Positions 1 through 9,278 of a DNA stretch of 64,000 bases are shown here, piece after piece. Within the stretch, counting starts at the first letter, position 1, and each line of letters starts with the position of its first letter. The translations under genes and the position numbers were made by a program. This DNA comes from Ilumatobacteraceae bacterium (GTDB lineage: Bacteria; Actinomycetota; Acidimicrobiia; Acidimicrobiales; Ilumatobacteraceae), in contig JAKMEY010000028.1 of assembly GCA_022425725.1 (NCBI GenBank), positions 1 to 64,000 of the forward strand. Direction: 5' to 3'. The notes under the pieces were generated by a model, which made no database searches, was not told the origin of the DNA, and was given only the letters and a program-made list of their open reading frames with translations.

Positions 1-116
1 AGACTCACATCTCGCACAGCCTCTGTGCCATCGGGAAACGTCATCTGGGTGTGGTCAAACGAAAGGACTGGTGCCCCCACTCCACTTGTCTGGACGGAAC
101 TTTCAGCCGCTGTCAT
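1..116 (-). CDS. ABC transporter ATP-binding protein, N-terminal fragment
   Basis: Only the first 38 codons are inside the window; the gene runs off the left edge. After a short polar leader the protein reads LSFDHTQMTFPDGTEAVRDV, which matches the first strands of nitrate/taurine-family ABC ATPases, before the Walker A motif. It would energise uptake of a small solute at the inner face of the membrane. The bases before the ATG are an imperfect leaderless promoter (TAGGCG, 7 nt spacing). The substrate cannot be told from this fragment; neighbouring nucleobase-type deaminases make a nitrogenous heterocycle conceivable, which is inference. Confidence 0.7.
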   Translation of the reverse strand, partial: MTAAESSVQTSGVGAPVLSFDHTQMTFPDGTEAVRDVS

Positions 117-142
117 TGTTGACCGCCTAGGAATCGAATCAC

Positions 143-187
143 GTTTACGAACATAGTCGCTTTGTAAACCCTAAACGGAATAAACGG
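143..187. promoter_or_regulatory. inverted and direct TAAACG repeats, possible operator
   Basis: GTTTAC at 143-148 faces GTAAAC at 164-169, and TAAACGG occurs at 172-178 and again at 181-187, a 9-bp period. All lie in the 159-bp gap between the metallophosphoesterase end and the ABC gene start, so a regulator of the ABC gene could bind here. No regulator gene is adjacent, and A/T-rich repeats can arise by chance. Confidence 0.25.
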
Positions 188-275
188 GGCCCATTCCCAC
201 AGATTTTACTTAACTTTCCATAAATGTTCACAAAGCACTGTCCGAGCGAGGAGAAGTCTTTGGGTTAGCCGTCAA

Positions 276-1085
276 CTACTTCGCCCATGCGGGGACCCAC
301 CGTCCGCTGTCGCCAATTGGTTGAACGTGAGATGCAACTCCAGTTTTAGTCCACCAATGAAGCGACATCATGCCGGGTTCGTCTGTATATGAAGTGGTCT
401 CGCCGTTGAATGATGGAGAGACTTGAGCGGCAGTCGATGGGGAGGCGAACGCCACCGTTCCACCCCACGCAGCGGTTGCGGGCCGATGTAGGTGGCCTGA
501 AATCACCGCAGCGACGTTTGCATACTTCGCGACGATTGCAGCCTCCGCCTCAGCACCCCGCAGCCCGTAGGCATCCATGAAGCCGATGCCGCTCCGAAAC
601 GGGGGATGGTGCTGAACGATGAGAATCTCTCGATCACGTCGTTCAGCAAGTTGACGATCAAGCCATTCCAGCTGGGTCGCATCGAGTGCACCGGCATGTT
701 CGCCTGGGACGGTGGTGTCGAGGACGATTAGAGAGAGCGAGCGGCCGTCTCGTTCGGCATCAATCACGTAATCGATTGGGTCATCACCGGAACCCACTGC
801 GGAAAGCTGGGGGAACAAGGCCCGAAGGCCAGCACGGTCATCGTGATTTCCCGCAACGACGATAAATGAATCGAGGCTGCTGCCCAGTACTTTCTTGAGA
901 TGGTCGTATTGGTTGGGCTGGCCATCGTTGACCAAATCACCGGTCAGAACGACAAACTCAGGCGTTGGAGCGAGCTCTTTAAGTGACGCCAATGCAAGAG
1001 AAAGATTAGCTGCGGTGTCGACCACACCCTCCATCAATTCGCCTCGAGCGAAAATGTGGGGGTCACTGAGATGTGCAACCAGCAT
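276..1085 (-). CDS. metallophosphoesterase, class III phosphodiesterase (CpdA/Icc-like)
   Basis: A 269-aa calcineurin-like phosphoesterase. The metal-binding blocks appear in order: LSDPHI (Asp and His near residues 7-9), GDLVND, GNHD, QHHPP and GHLHRP. This is the arrangement of CpdA-type cyclic-nucleotide or general phosphodiesterases that use two divalent metals. The protein has no signal peptide and should be cytosolic. The start is the ATG at 1085, since TAGTAT lies 7 nt upstream and there is no ribosome-binding site. It ends one gene short of the ABC gene and follows the creatininase gene on the same strand. The true substrate cannot be read from sequence. Confidence 0.8.
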   Translation of the reverse strand: MLVAHLSDPHIFARGELMEGVVDTAANLSLALASLKELAPTPEFVVLTGDLVNDGQPNQYDHLKKVLGSSLDSFIVVAGNHDDRAGLRALFPQLSAVGSGDDPIDYVIDAERDGRSLSLIVLDTTVPGEHAGALDATQLEWLDRQLAERRDREILIVQHHPPFRSGIGFMDAYGLRGAEAEAAIVAKYANVAAVISGHLHRPATAAWGGTVAFASPSTAAQVSPSFNGETTSYTDEPGMMSLHWWTKTGVASHVQPIGDSGRWVPAWAK

Positions 1086-1092
1086 GGCCGGA

Positions 1093-1098
1093 ATACTA
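1093..1098 (-). promoter_or_regulatory. -10 box for the metallophosphoesterase gene (leaderless)
   Basis: TAGTAT ends 7 nt before the ATG at 1085, so transcription should begin at or next to the start codon. Confidence 0.5.
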
Positions 1099-1144
1099 TT
1101 GCAGACCGAGCGTCAACGAACCGACGCCAACCGAGCAGCGGACA

Positions 1145-1927
1145 TCATCGGCCAAAATTGAATTCCCGGATTTCCGCCATCTGCTCACCAATGCGTTCGA
1201 CCGCATGATTGAACAACTCGGCGCCACGCTCAGCGTTCGCTCCTGTCGGATCACCGATATAGCCAGCCTCATCGAAGTCGTTCGACAGCCAACCGAACGC
1301 AACCGACCCTCCGAACTTCACATGTTGATTCTGGTCTAACGCCTCAGGAACCTTTCGTTCTGCGCGACTGAGATCGACAAGATCAGGACGAAGATGCATA
1401 AACACTGACGTTTCGTTAAGGCCGCCGTGAATACCCATTCCCAACTCATCTTCGGTGGACGAGCCCCCGTAAGCAGGAGGGAGGGATGGATGAACAAGGA
1501 ACGTCTTCAGTCCGAACGCCAGCCGAAGTTCGCGTAACGCGGTGTTGAGCAACGTGGTGTTACCGCCATGGCCGTTGAGGAGCACAAGTCGCTCGGCCCG
1601 AGTCGTTGAAATTGAACGGCCGATGTCGTGCAGCACCGACATCATGGTCTCAGCCGAATACCACAGAGTGCCTGCACTCCAGGCGTGCTCATTTGACTTC
1701 GATATCGATAGCGAGGGCAGTTGCCACAGATCAAGATCGCCACCGAACCGTCGCACGACCTCAGTCGTCGTTTCAGTCGCGATGACGTCGTCGACCGACA
1801 TTGGCAAGTGCGGGCCGTGCTGCTCGACGGCTCCGACCGGCAACACGATGATGGATTCTTCTGAAATGACATCACCAATGTCTGGACCTACGATGTCGGC
1901 GTATCGACGGCTTTCGTTCGCGTTCAT
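1145..1927 (-). CDS. creatininase-family amidohydrolase
   Basis: A protein of about 260 aa in the creatininase/creatinine amidohydrolase family, metal-dependent hydrolases of cyclic or linear amides. GAVEQHGPHLP and HGGNTTLLNT are the family's two metal/active-site blocks, and GGLNETS is also present. Two ATGs lie 6 nt apart at 1933 and 1927; I chose 1927 because TAGATT sits 7 nt upstream, the same leaderless spacing as elsewhere. It is divergent from the cytosine-deaminase-like gene. Family members also act on formamides and in cofactor pathways, so creatinine itself need not be the substrate. Together with the neighbouring deaminases it suggests breakdown of a nitrogen-rich ring compound. 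Confidence 0.8.
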   Translation of the reverse strand: MNANESRRYADIVGPDIGDVISEESIIVLPVGAVEQHGPHLPMSVDDVIATETTTEVVRRFGGDLDLWQLPSLSISKSNEHAWSAGTLWYSAETMMSVLHDIGRSISTTRAERLVLLNGHGGNTTLLNTALRELRLAFGLKTFLVHPSLPPAYGGSSTEDELGMGIHGGLNETSVFMHLRPDLVDLSRAERKVPEALDQNQHVKFGGSVAFGWLSNDFDEAGYIGDPTGANAERGAELFNHAVERIGEQMAEIREFNFGR

Positions 1928-1934
1928 AACCATG

Positions 1935-1940
1935 AATCTA
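1935..1940 (-). promoter_or_regulatory. -10 box for the creatininase gene (leaderless)
   Basis: TAGATT on the minus strand ends 7 nt before the ATG at 1927. It shares a gap of about 30 bp with the divergent -10 box at 1951. Confidence 0.45.
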
Positions 1941-1950
1941 CGCCGAACAA

Positions 1951-1956
1951 TATGAT
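1951..1956 (+). promoter_or_regulatory. -10 box for the amidohydrolase at 1963 (leaderless)
   Basis: TATGAT ends 6 nt before the ATG at 1963. It starts only 11 bp from the divergent creatininase -10 box, so the two promoters probably compete for polymerase or share one regulator. Confidence 0.55.
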
Positions 1957-1962
1957 GCTCAC

Positions 1963-3207
1963 ATGACCCAACCTCGAACCCTTATCTCCGGCGGCTTCCT
2001 CGAGGATGGCTCAACACCACACATCCTTGTTGATCGCGATGGTCGCATCATTGAGGTATCGGAGCGAGTAGGTGATGTCTCGAGTGAGAACGTCAATCAC
2101 ATTGATCTCGATGGACGTCTGATAGTCCCCTCATTAGTCGAACCTCATGCACATCTCGACAAATCGCTCACCGCGGACGTCGTACCTAACCCGAAGGGCG
2201 ACTTGATGGGGGCAATCCATGGGTGGCGAGACGCTGAAGCTGCGGGAGTAATTGGTCACGAAGAAATGGTTGCTCGAATCCGCCGCTCACTGGAGATGTT
2301 GCTCGCAAGCGGGGTCACTGCGGTTCGAAGTCACATCAATGTTGGTGGACCGGTCTCGACCCGTTACCTCGTCGCCGCTATCGAAGCCGCAGCAACGTTC
2401 AGGCAGCGTATGGACATTGAGTTTGTTGCACTGACGTACATGCCGATGAGCGGCGAGGGGAGTGACATCAACCTCACAGCACTCAACGACGCAATCGAAC
2501 TAGGAGTGGAGGTCATCGGTGGGTGCCCTCACCTCGAGCCTGATTCTGACTCGTGTGTTTCGAAAGTGTTCGAACTCGCTGAGCGCCATCAACGCAAAGT
2601 TGATCTGCATGTTGATGAGACTCTCGACCCCACAGCGCTGACGATCAATGATGTCGTTCGATACTCGCGTGGCTCTGGGATTTTGACCACCGCAAGTCAC
2701 TGCGTGAGCCTCGGAATGCTTCCCGTCGATCAGGTTCAGTCGCTCGCCGAGAACGTCGCCGCAGCGGAAGTCTCCATCGTTGCGTTGCCACAAACCAACC
2801 TGTTTCTACAAGGGCGCGACGACCCGGTGGCGACACCTCGAGGTCTCACCGCCATTCATGCGTTGCTGGCAGCCGGAGTGAACCTCGTGGCCGGTGCGGA
2901 CAACGCCCAAGATCCCTTCAACTTTGTGGGAAGGAACGATCCATTCGAGACAGCTGCCTTGATGGTGATGGCAGGCCACATGCTCCCAATCGACGCGTTT
3001 GCAACAATTTCCTCTAATCCACGAAAAGCCCTCGGGATGCCTGAAGTCTCGATCGAAGTTGGCCAACCCGCAGACCTCCTTGCCGTGCGGGCAGGTTCGA
3101 CCCGTCAGGCAATTGCCGAGGCACCAGCCGATCGAATCGTCATGAAGGGTGGACAAGTCGTCGCCCGCACCAGCGCAATGAGCGAGTTCCCGCCGGTTAT
3201 CACCTAA
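1963..3207 (+). CDS. amidohydrolase, cytosine deaminase-like
   Basis: A 414-aa amidohydrolase-superfamily TIM-barrel enzyme. [13 protein letters not shown] carries the first metal-binding His pair; its LDKS form is typical of the cytosine deaminase/isopropylammelide group. [12 protein letters not shown] and GADNAQDPF supply later His and Asp ligands. Members hydrolyse exocyclic or ring amino groups of pyrimidines, creatinine-like and triazine rings. It opens the plus-strand catabolic run. The stop TAA forms the first three bases of the -10 box of the next gene. The precise substrate is unknown. Confidence 0.8.
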   Translation: MTQPRTLISGGFLEDGSTPHILVDRDGRIIEVSERVGDVSSENVNHIDLDGRLIVPSLVEPHAHLDKSLTADVVPNPKGDLMGAIHGWRDAEAAGVIGHEEMVARIRRSLEMLLASGVTAVRSHINVGGPVSTRYLVAAIEAAATFRQRMDIEFVALTYMPMSGEGSDINLTALNDAIELGVEVIGGCPHLEPDSDSCVSKVFELAERHQRKVDLHVDETLDPTALTINDVVRYSRGSGILTTASHCVSLGMLPVDQVQSLAENVAAAEVSIVALPQTNLFLQGRDDPVATPRGLTAIHALLAAGVNLVAGADNAQDPFNFVGRNDPFETAALMVMAGHMLPIDAFATISSNPRKALGMPEVSIEVGQPADLLAVRAGSTRQAIAEAPADRIVMKGGQVVARTSAMSEFPPVIT

Positions 3208-3210
3208 TCT
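3205..3210 (+). promoter_or_regulatory. -10 box built on the upstream stop codon
   Basis: TAATCT starts with the TAA stop of the preceding amidohydrolase and ends 7 nt before the ATG of the LLM gene at 3218. Confidence 0.5.
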
Positions 3211-3217
3211 CGGCGCC

Positions 3218-4249
3218 ATGGCGCAACGCATGGCCCTCTATCTGCAAGACAAGCATCCGATCTCCTATGAGATCGAAATGGCGAAGTACGCAGAAGAACA
3301 GGGATTCTCGGAAATTTGGCAGGCCGACACTCGCCTCGCACGAGACTGCGTCGTCTTGATGAGTGCTCTGCTCACCGAGACAAAGCGCCTGCGAATCGGA
3401 TCAGGTGTGTTGCCCATTTGGACCCGCAACCCGGCAGTCATCGCAGCAACCTGGAGCACCATGTGGGAACTGGGTGGTCTCGTAGAAGGTGAAAGTCGTG
3501 TGATGTGCGGCATTGGCGCATGGTGGGAGCCAATTGCGAGCCGTGTTGGTGAGAATCGTCGACTTCCACTACGAGCGATGCGCGAGCACGTTGAGGCACT
3601 GCGTGCATTGTTCACTATGGAGGAAGTCACCTACGAGGGTGAGATCGTTCAACTTGATCGTGTACGACTTGATGTCGCATATGGAGATGCCTCTCCGAGA
3701 AACATTCCGATCTACATCGGCGCAACTGGTCCAAAAATGCTTGAACTCACAGGGGAGACCTGTGACGGCGTTGTTCTTAACTATGTCGTCTCAACTGACT
3801 ACATCCGCTCAGCGGTTGAGCACGTTTCCATCGGCGCCGAACGCGCAGGAAAGACAATCGACGACATTGATCGTCCCGAACTTCTCGTGTGTTCGCTTTC
3901 CGACGATGATCCTGACGAAGCATTACTCACCGGAAAATCGCTCGTTGCGTACTACCTGGGCACCGAGCCTCACATAATGGAGGCGAGCGGCGCTGACCCA
4001 GAGTTAGTGGAGCGTGTGCAAAAAGTTGTTGGCTGGCCTGCCACAGAGGCCGACTACCGAAAGGCGGCGCACCTCATTCCCGATGATCTTGTGCGGTCTC
4101 TAATGGCCGTTGGCACGACGAAAGAGTGCCAAGACAAGGTTGCTGAATACATCGATGCTGGCGTGACGTGTCCGATCCTGTATCCGATGATGGACGACAT
4201 CAAACCAGTGATCGACGCATTCGCCCACTGGAGCCCAGATGGCGAATAG
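3218..4249 (+). CDS. LLM-class flavin/F420-dependent oxidoreductase
   Basis: A 343-aa luciferase-like monooxygenase-fold protein. The N-terminal segment ([20 protein letters not shown]), LRIGSGVLP and the [15 protein letters not shown] block typify bacterial LLM flavoproteins that use FMNH2 or F420. The reaction could be ring oxygenation or a hydride transfer; sequence alone does not separate these. The start is the ATG at 3218, leaderless. The 3' end overlaps the next amidohydrolase by 11 bp, so the two are translated from one message. Context suggests it acts on the same ring compound as the deaminases around it. Confidence 0.8.
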   Translation: MAQRMALYLQDKHPISYEIEMAKYAEEQGFSEIWQADTRLARDCVVLMSALLTETKRLRIGSGVLPIWTRNPAVIAATWSTMWELGGLVEGESRVMCGIGAWWEPIASRVGENRRLPLRAMREHVEALRALFTMEEVTYEGEIVQLDRVRLDVAYGDASPRNIPIYIGATGPKMLELTGETCDGVVLNYVVSTDYIRSAVEHVSIGAERAGKTIDDIDRPELLVCSLSDDDPDEALLTGKSLVAYYLGTEPHIMEASGADPELVERVQKVVGWPATEADYRKAAHLIPDDLVRSLMAVGTTKECQDKVAEYIDAGVTCPILYPMMDDIKPVIDAFAHWSPDGE

Positions 4250-5612
4250 CAGACTCATCTTTGGGGGAGCGGTAGTCACCGTGGACTCCTCTCACCGGGT
4301 GCTTGACCCGGGTTGGGTTGTTGTCCAAAACGGTGTGATCACGCAACTCGGCGAGGGTGAGCCACCTGCAGACATCGTCTCTTCGGTCGATGAGCACACC
4401 TCGGCAGTTGGGTGTGCGGTGATGCCCGGTATGACCAATGCACATACCCACCTGTTTCAATCGTTTTTCCGAGGCCTTGCCGACGACCGGCCACTTCTCG
4501 ACTGGCTTCGTGAATGCATTTGGCCTGCAGCGGAACACATCACACCCGAGATTGCGTATCACGCCGCGCGAATTGGACTTCTCGAGAATCTCTTGACGGG
4601 CTGCACGACTGTCATTGACCATCAATACGTGCACCCTGGTGCCGAAGGTGACCTGATCGACGATGCGGTTTGTCGTGCTGCCGACGAACTTGGCATCCGT
4701 CTACTTCTTGCACACGGTTGGGCCGACCGCAATTATCACGAACCGCTCGCAGAAGATGCGGCGACTGCGATTCAGAGAGCGAAATCAGTATTTGATCAAT
4801 GGGATGGCCACGACGGTCGAATACGTGTCGAGCTCGGACCTCTGATTCCTTGGGGATGCTCTGATGAGGCGATGGTGTCGACGATCGAAGCGGCCCGATC
4901 ATGGGGTCGAGGTACCCACGTTCACTGCGCTGAAACTGCGATCGAAGTAGAGATGAGCCTCGAAGAGCGTGGAATGCGTCATGTTCCTTGGTTGCAAAGT
5001 GTTGGTTCTCTTGCGTCCGACGTGCAACTCGCCCATGCCGTGTGGCTCGACGATGATGAACTTGACGCCATTGCCGCCGCAGATGCGGTGGTGGTGCACT
5101 GCCCGGTATCGAATATGTACCTCGCTTCTGGCGTGGCCCGCATCCTTGAAATGAGGGAGAGGGGCATCACTGTTGCCCTCGCCAGCGACGGCTCGGGGTC
5201 AAATAATCGGCAAGACCTTTTCGAGGCAATGAAGATGAGTGTGCTCCTTCAAAAGGTGCATCACCTCAATGCAATGGCCTTGCAGCCGGAAGATGCGATC
5301 GAAATGGCATGCGCCGGGGGCGCTCGAGCATATGGAGAACCGGACACTCTTGGACGCATCGAGGTTGGCCGAGAAGCTGACCTCATCGTTGTCAATCTCG
5401 ACCACCCTGCGGTGGCTCCCGTACACCGAGTGCCGAGTGCGTTGGTTTTCAATTGCGCACCGCAGCATGTTCGAGACGTTTTTGTGAAGGGCGACCCTGT
5501 TGTGATGAACGGGCAGCATGCTGGTGTCGACGTCGCTGAGGTAGTTGATTCGGCGAAAGATGCCGCCAAAACCTTGTTTCAGCGGGCGGGCATTGACTCT
5601 CGTCTCGGCTAA
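4239..5612 (+). CDS. amidohydrolase, 8-oxoguanine deaminase/chlorohydrolase group
   Basis: A 457-aa amidohydrolase of the TrzN/AtzA/8-oxoguanine deaminase branch. [14 protein letters not shown] holds the HxH metal pair, HVHCAE the third His with its Glu, [12 protein letters not shown] and [13 protein letters not shown] the Asp region. SNNRQDL and [12 protein letters not shown] strongly resemble 8-oxoguanine deaminases, which convert 8-oxoguanine to uric acid. The product would suit the molybdenum hydroxylase encoded next. Start at 4239 inside the LLM gene. Its stop TAA is part of the -10 box for the FAD subunit. Confidence 0.8.
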   Translation: MANSRLIFGGAVVTVDSSHRVLDPGWVVVQNGVITQLGEGEPPADIVSSVDEHTSAVGCAVMPGMTNAHTHLFQSFFRGLADDRPLLDWLRECIWPAAEHITPEIAYHAARIGLLENLLTGCTTVIDHQYVHPGAEGDLIDDAVCRAADELGIRLLLAHGWADRNYHEPLAEDAATAIQRAKSVFDQWDGHDGRIRVELGPLIPWGCSDEAMVSTIEAARSWGRGTHVHCAETAIEVEMSLEERGMRHVPWLQSVGSLASDVQLAHAVWLDDDELDAIAAADAVVVHCPVSNMYLASGVARILEMRERGITVALASDGSGSNNRQDLFEAMKMSVLLQKVHHLNAMALQPEDAIEMACAGGARAYGEPDTLGRIEVGREADLIVVNLDHPAVAPVHRVPSALVFNCAPQHVRDVFVKGDPVVMNGQHAGVDVAEVVDSAKDAAKTLFQRAGIDSRLG

Positions 5613-5615
5613 CTT
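5610..5615 (+). promoter_or_regulatory. -10 box built on the upstream stop codon
   Basis: TAACTT begins with the TAA stop of the preceding deaminase and ends 7 nt before the GTG at 5623. Confidence 0.5.
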
Positions 5616-5622
5616 CAATAGC

Positions 5623-6330
5623 GTGCCGTTAGTAGTCGAATACCATCGTCCGGAGTCAGTGGCTGAGGCCGTTGAGCTCCTTCAGCAGCCAGATCACGTA
5701 GCACTTGCGGGAGGTACCGTTTTGAACGCGGATCGAAACCGCTCGCAGTTGGTTGCGGTTGACCTGCAATCACTTGGTCTCGATGGAATCTCCAGGGAGG
5801 CTTCTCGAGTGCGGTTTGGCGCAATGTGTCGACTGTCTGAGGTGGAACAGCAATTCAGTGGAGATCTGCTTGCTGAGGCGGCACGCCGCGAACTTCCCTC
5901 AACGCTCCGGACCCTTGGCACGGTTGGCGGAACGGTTGCCGCTGGCGGAGGAGAAAGTCTCATGCTTGCCGCCTTGATGGCGTCGGGCGCATCAGTTCGC
6001 ACTGCGAATGGCGACGAAGTAAGTGTCGAACGTTACGTCAGCGCACCCGGTGATCTCATTGTTGGGGTCGACGTGACCGCAGAAGGGGCGTGGGCGATTG
6101 AACACACAGGTCGAACGCCGATGGACACCCCAATCGTGGCGGTTGTTGGGCGACGAGCAGAAGACAGCATCACCCTCGCTATCACAGGGGTCGCGGCGCA
6201 ACCGGTGTTAGCCCGGTCGATCGACGACCTCAATCAACTCATTCCCATCGACGACTTCCGTGGATCAAGCGAATATCGGCATCACCTCGCCGTCACGTTG
6301 GGCGAACGCGTGTTAGGAGGCCTGTCATGA
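5623..6330 (+). CDS. molybdenum hydroxylase FAD-binding subunit (YgfM/XdhB-like)
   Basis: A 235-aa FAD subunit of the xanthine dehydrogenase family. LAGGTVLNA matches the first FAD/pyrophosphate loop (AGGTDL in relatives) and TLGTVGGTVAAGG matches the second (TVGGN). The protein is shorter than classic XdhB (about 290 aa), as expected for the YgfM type. The reading frame is open further upstream, but I chose the GTG at 5623: it clears the previous gene, has a -10 box at leaderless spacing, and VEYHRPESVAEAVELL is the normal family N-terminus. It overlaps the large subunit start by 4 bp (ATGA). It should pass electrons onward from the Mo site, but see the next gene for the missing clusters. 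Confidence 0.8.
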   Translation: MPLVVEYHRPESVAEAVELLQQPDHVALAGGTVLNADRNRSQLVAVDLQSLGLDGISREASRVRFGAMCRLSEVEQQFSGDLLAEAARRELPSTLRTLGTVGGTVAAGGGESLMLAALMASGASVRTANGDEVSVERYVSAPGDLIVGVDVTAEGAWAIEHTGRTPMDTPIVAVVGRRAEDSITLAITGVAAQPVLARSIDDLNQLIPIDDFRGSSEYRHHLAVTLGERVLGGLS

Positions 6331-9266
6331 AATCAATTTCGCTGACTCTCAACGGCAGACAGATCATGAGCACCTGCGAGATTCATGAGACACTCAGGAC
6401 CTTCTTGCGATCGCAGGGAATGTTCAGCGTGCACTACGGGTCAGATAGCGGTGAAACGGGAGCGGGGGCTGTGCTGCTTGACGGCGAACTTGTCAGCAGC
6501 GATGTCGTCCTCGCAGTACAGGCCGATGGTCACTCCATCACCACTGTCGAAGCTATGAATACTGAAGCCGAGCTTCACCCGATCCAGGCTGCGTTCGTCG
6601 CAGCAGGCGCATTTCAGTCGGGTTATTCAGCGGGCGCAATGGTGCTCGGTACTCTTGCGCTTCTCGAGAAGAACCCCACACCAACCGACGCACAGATTCG
6701 AGACATGCTGTCGGGAATCCTTGACCGGGAAACCGCATATGTGAAGCCGGTCGAAGCGATCCATAGGGCAGCGGCGGTGCTTCGCGGCGAAGAGACAGAA
6801 GCGTTCGCACCCCTCATCGTGCCGCCGCTTACCCAACAGGGGGAGCCAGCCGAATACGACCCAAGCGACCCGGCGCCGACAGCTTCAGCAGCAGTGCCAC
6901 GTGTCATTCCATCCCGCGACGTGCCCGACATGGCAGTTGTGGGTAAACCGGAAATCAAGGTTGATGCGATTCGCCTCGCGAAAGGTAACCCTGCATTCAC
7001 CGATGACATCGAGATGCGCAACATGCTCTACGCAAAGGTCCTACGCAGCCCCCATGCGCACGCTCGAATCACCAACATTGATGATTCCGCTGCCCGGGCA
7101 CTCCCAGGAGTTCACGAGATTCTCCATTACCAGAACACGCCTCGGGTGAAATACGCATCTGGCGGACAATCATGGCCGAATCCTCACCCACATGATCAGG
7201 TGAGTTTTGACGACAAAGTTCGCCACGTCGGTGACCGTGTTGCCGTTGTGGCTGCAGAGACACCTGAGATCGCAGCACATGCATGCACGCTGATTGACGT
7301 CAGTTACGAGGTGCTCCCAGCGATCCTCGATGAACGAGACGCAATGGTTGATGGCGCGGTGGTGATCCATGATGAATCTGACACCCTCGAAATTCACGAT
7401 CGAGAAAAGAACATCGTTCATCACATTGCCGCTCGTCGAAACGACCCCGATGCGGCTGTCGAACATGCCACAGAAAACGGCCACCACGTCTTTACTCAGA
7501 CGTTCCGGGTGCACCAGGTACAGCAATGTCCGATCGAGCCGCACATTTCAATTGCATGGCTTGATGAAGACGAACGCCTCGTCATTCGAACCGCCACGCA
7601 AGTTCCATTCCACGCTCGACGAATGGTGGCTCCACTACTCGATCGAGACATCAAAGATATTCGCGTCGTGAAGCCACGCATTGGTGGAGGCTTCGGCGCT
7701 AAGCAGGAGATGCTCATCGAAGACATTGTTGGGCATCTCGCTCAGGCAACTCGGCGACCTGTCCGACTTGAACTTGACCGCTCAGAGGAGTTCATTGCAA
7801 GCCGAACCCGTCACCCTCAGACGTTGACCTTCACCACCGTTGTTGATGGCGAAGGAAAGCTGGTATCTCAAGACCTTTACATCATTGGCAACACCGGCCC
7901 ATACGGCACCCATGGATACACCGTTCAGACCGTCGCGGGTCTCCGTGGCCTCACCCAGTACAACGCGCCAAACAAACGTTTTCGCTGTGACGTCGTTTAC
8001 ACGAACATCCCGGTTCCAGGCGCATATCGTGGCTACGGCGCCCCACAGGCTGAATTTGCTCTTGAAGCCCATATGGATGACATTGCAGCTGAACTCGGCT
8101 ACGACTGCATCGAGTTCAAACGCAAAAACTGGCTGCGTCTAGGTGATGAACTCAACATTGCTCCGCACCTTGGGGAAAGAGCCGCAAGCGATGAAGAGCT
8201 CGATGAATATCCACGAGTGCTCTCGATAGGGCTTGAGGAGTGTGTAGCGCAAGCACTCAGAGAAATCGGCTGGCATCGTCGTGAGGATCAAGCCTGGCGT
8301 GAACCATCTGACCGCCCCAACATTCGTAGAGGGCTCGGCTTTGCTTACTGCATGCATGGCACCGCAATTCCGTTCCTCGATATGGGTGGATGCTCCATCA
8401 AACTCAACGATGACGGTTCATTCAACATGCTGGTCGGCGCAACCGACCTTGGAACGGGCGCAGACACGGTTCTTGGGCAAATTGCTGCCGAAGTACTTGG
8501 TATTCCACTTGACGACATCAAGGTGTACTCAAGTGACACCGACATGACCCCATTCGATACAGGGGCGTATGCCTCGTCGACGACGTACATCTCTGGCACC
8601 GCAGTCCTCCGCGCAGCCGAGGCCGCTCGTGAACGCATCAAAGAGCGCGCCGCCATGCTCCTCGGTGTGGAACAGCCATGTTCCATCGAACTGCGTGACC
8701 GGCGGGCCTACGCTCCCGACGGTCGCTCGGTCTCAATGGAAGACATTGCGCTTGATTCTTTGCATACGCAAGAACAAGAACAGATCATGGGTACAGCATC
8801 GTACGTATCGCCTGAATGCCCGCCACCGTTTGCTGCACAGGTCATCGAGGTCGAGGTTGACATCGATACGGGTCAGGTGACCGTGATGAAGATGGCGATG
8901 GCCGTTGACTGTGGCGTTGCTATCAACCCTGTGACGGCATCTGGTCAGGTAGAGGGCGGCATGTTGCAAGCGCTCGGGTACGCACATTGCGAGGAATACG
9001 CATTTGATGAAAACGGGAAGATGCTGAACGATTCATTCGGTCCTTACCACATCTATCGGGCCGATGAAATGCCTGAGACGTCGGTCTACCTCGTTCAGAC
9101 GATGGAAGACAGCGGCCCATTTGGAGCGAAGGCGGTAGCAGAAATTCCGAAGGACGGTGTTGCTCCAGCGCTCCGGCATGCCATTCAAAATGCTGTTGGT
9201 GTCTCGATGAACGAAATCCCATTCACGCCAGAACGTGTCTGGCGGGCTATGAAGGCCTCCGAGTAA
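6327..9266 (+). CDS. xdhD: XdhD-like molybdopterin hydroxylase with cysteine-free Fe-S region
   Basis: A 979-aa fusion. Residues 1-150 have the fold order of the two [2Fe-2S] domains, but every ligand is replaced: S39, T44, G47 and D59 in the plant-type cluster, S98, S101, D133 and E135 in the helical cluster. Only C17 remains in this region. Residues about 205-979 are an intact molybdopterin domain with GGGFGAKQE, GAYRGYGAPQAE, LGTGADTVLGQI, GAYASSTTYISG and GPFGAKAVAEI, whose Glu939 aligns with the catalytic Glu of xanthine dehydrogenase. From memory, E. coli XdhD also lacks these cysteines and shares the QSGY and GPFGAK blocks. The substrate is likely a purine or related heterocycle. AGGAGG precedes the ATG. 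Confidence 0.85.
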   Translation: MKSISLTLNGRQIMSTCEIHETLRTFLRSQGMFSVHYGSDSGETGAGAVLLDGELVSSDVVLAVQADGHSITTVEAMNTEAELHPIQAAFVAAGAFQSGYSAGAMVLGTLALLEKNPTPTDAQIRDMLSGILDRETAYVKPVEAIHRAAAVLRGEETEAFAPLIVPPLTQQGEPAEYDPSDPAPTASAAVPRVIPSRDVPDMAVVGKPEIKVDAIRLAKGNPAFTDDIEMRNMLYAKVLRSPHAHARITNIDDSAARALPGVHEILHYQNTPRVKYASGGQSWPNPHPHDQVSFDDKVRHVGDRVAVVAAETPEIAAHACTLIDVSYEVLPAILDERDAMVDGAVVIHDESDTLEIHDREKNIVHHIAARRNDPDAAVEHATENGHHVFTQTFRVHQVQQCPIEPHISIAWLDEDERLVIRTATQVPFHARRMVAPLLDRDIKDIRVVKPRIGGGFGAKQEMLIEDIVGHLAQATRRPVRLELDRSEEFIASRTRHPQTLTFTTVVDGEGKLVSQDLYIIGNTGPYGTHGYTVQTVAGLRGLTQYNAPNKRFRCDVVYTNIPVPGAYRGYGAPQAEFALEAHMDDIAAELGYDCIEFKRKNWLRLGDELNIAPHLGERAASDEELDEYPRVLSIGLEECVAQALREIGWHRREDQAWREPSDRPNIRRGLGFAYCMHGTAIPFLDMGGCSIKLNDDGSFNMLVGATDLGTGADTVLGQIAAEVLGIPLDDIKVYSSDTDMTPFDTGAYASSTTYISGTAVLRAAEAARERIKERAAMLLGVEQPCSIELRDRRAYAPDGRSVSMEDIALDSLHTQEQEQIMGTASYVSPECPPPFAAQVIEVEVDIDTGQVTVMKMAMAVDCGVAINPVTASGQVEGGMLQALGYAHCEEYAFDENGKMLNDSFGPYHIYRADEMPETSVYLVQTMEDSGPFGAKAVAEIPKDGVAPALRHAIQNAVGVSMNEIPFTPERVWRAMKASE

Positions 9267-9278
9267 GACCCGACGCAC

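Noticed and set aside
4239-5612. Guanine deaminase for this amidohydrolase
   Set aside because: SNNRQDL and the length suit the 8-oxoguanine deaminase branch better, although the substrate remains unproven.
6327-9266. xdhD as a decaying pseudogene
   Set aside because: The Mo domain and catalytic Glu are intact and the frame is open for 979 codons; the cysteine losses are coordinated rather than random.
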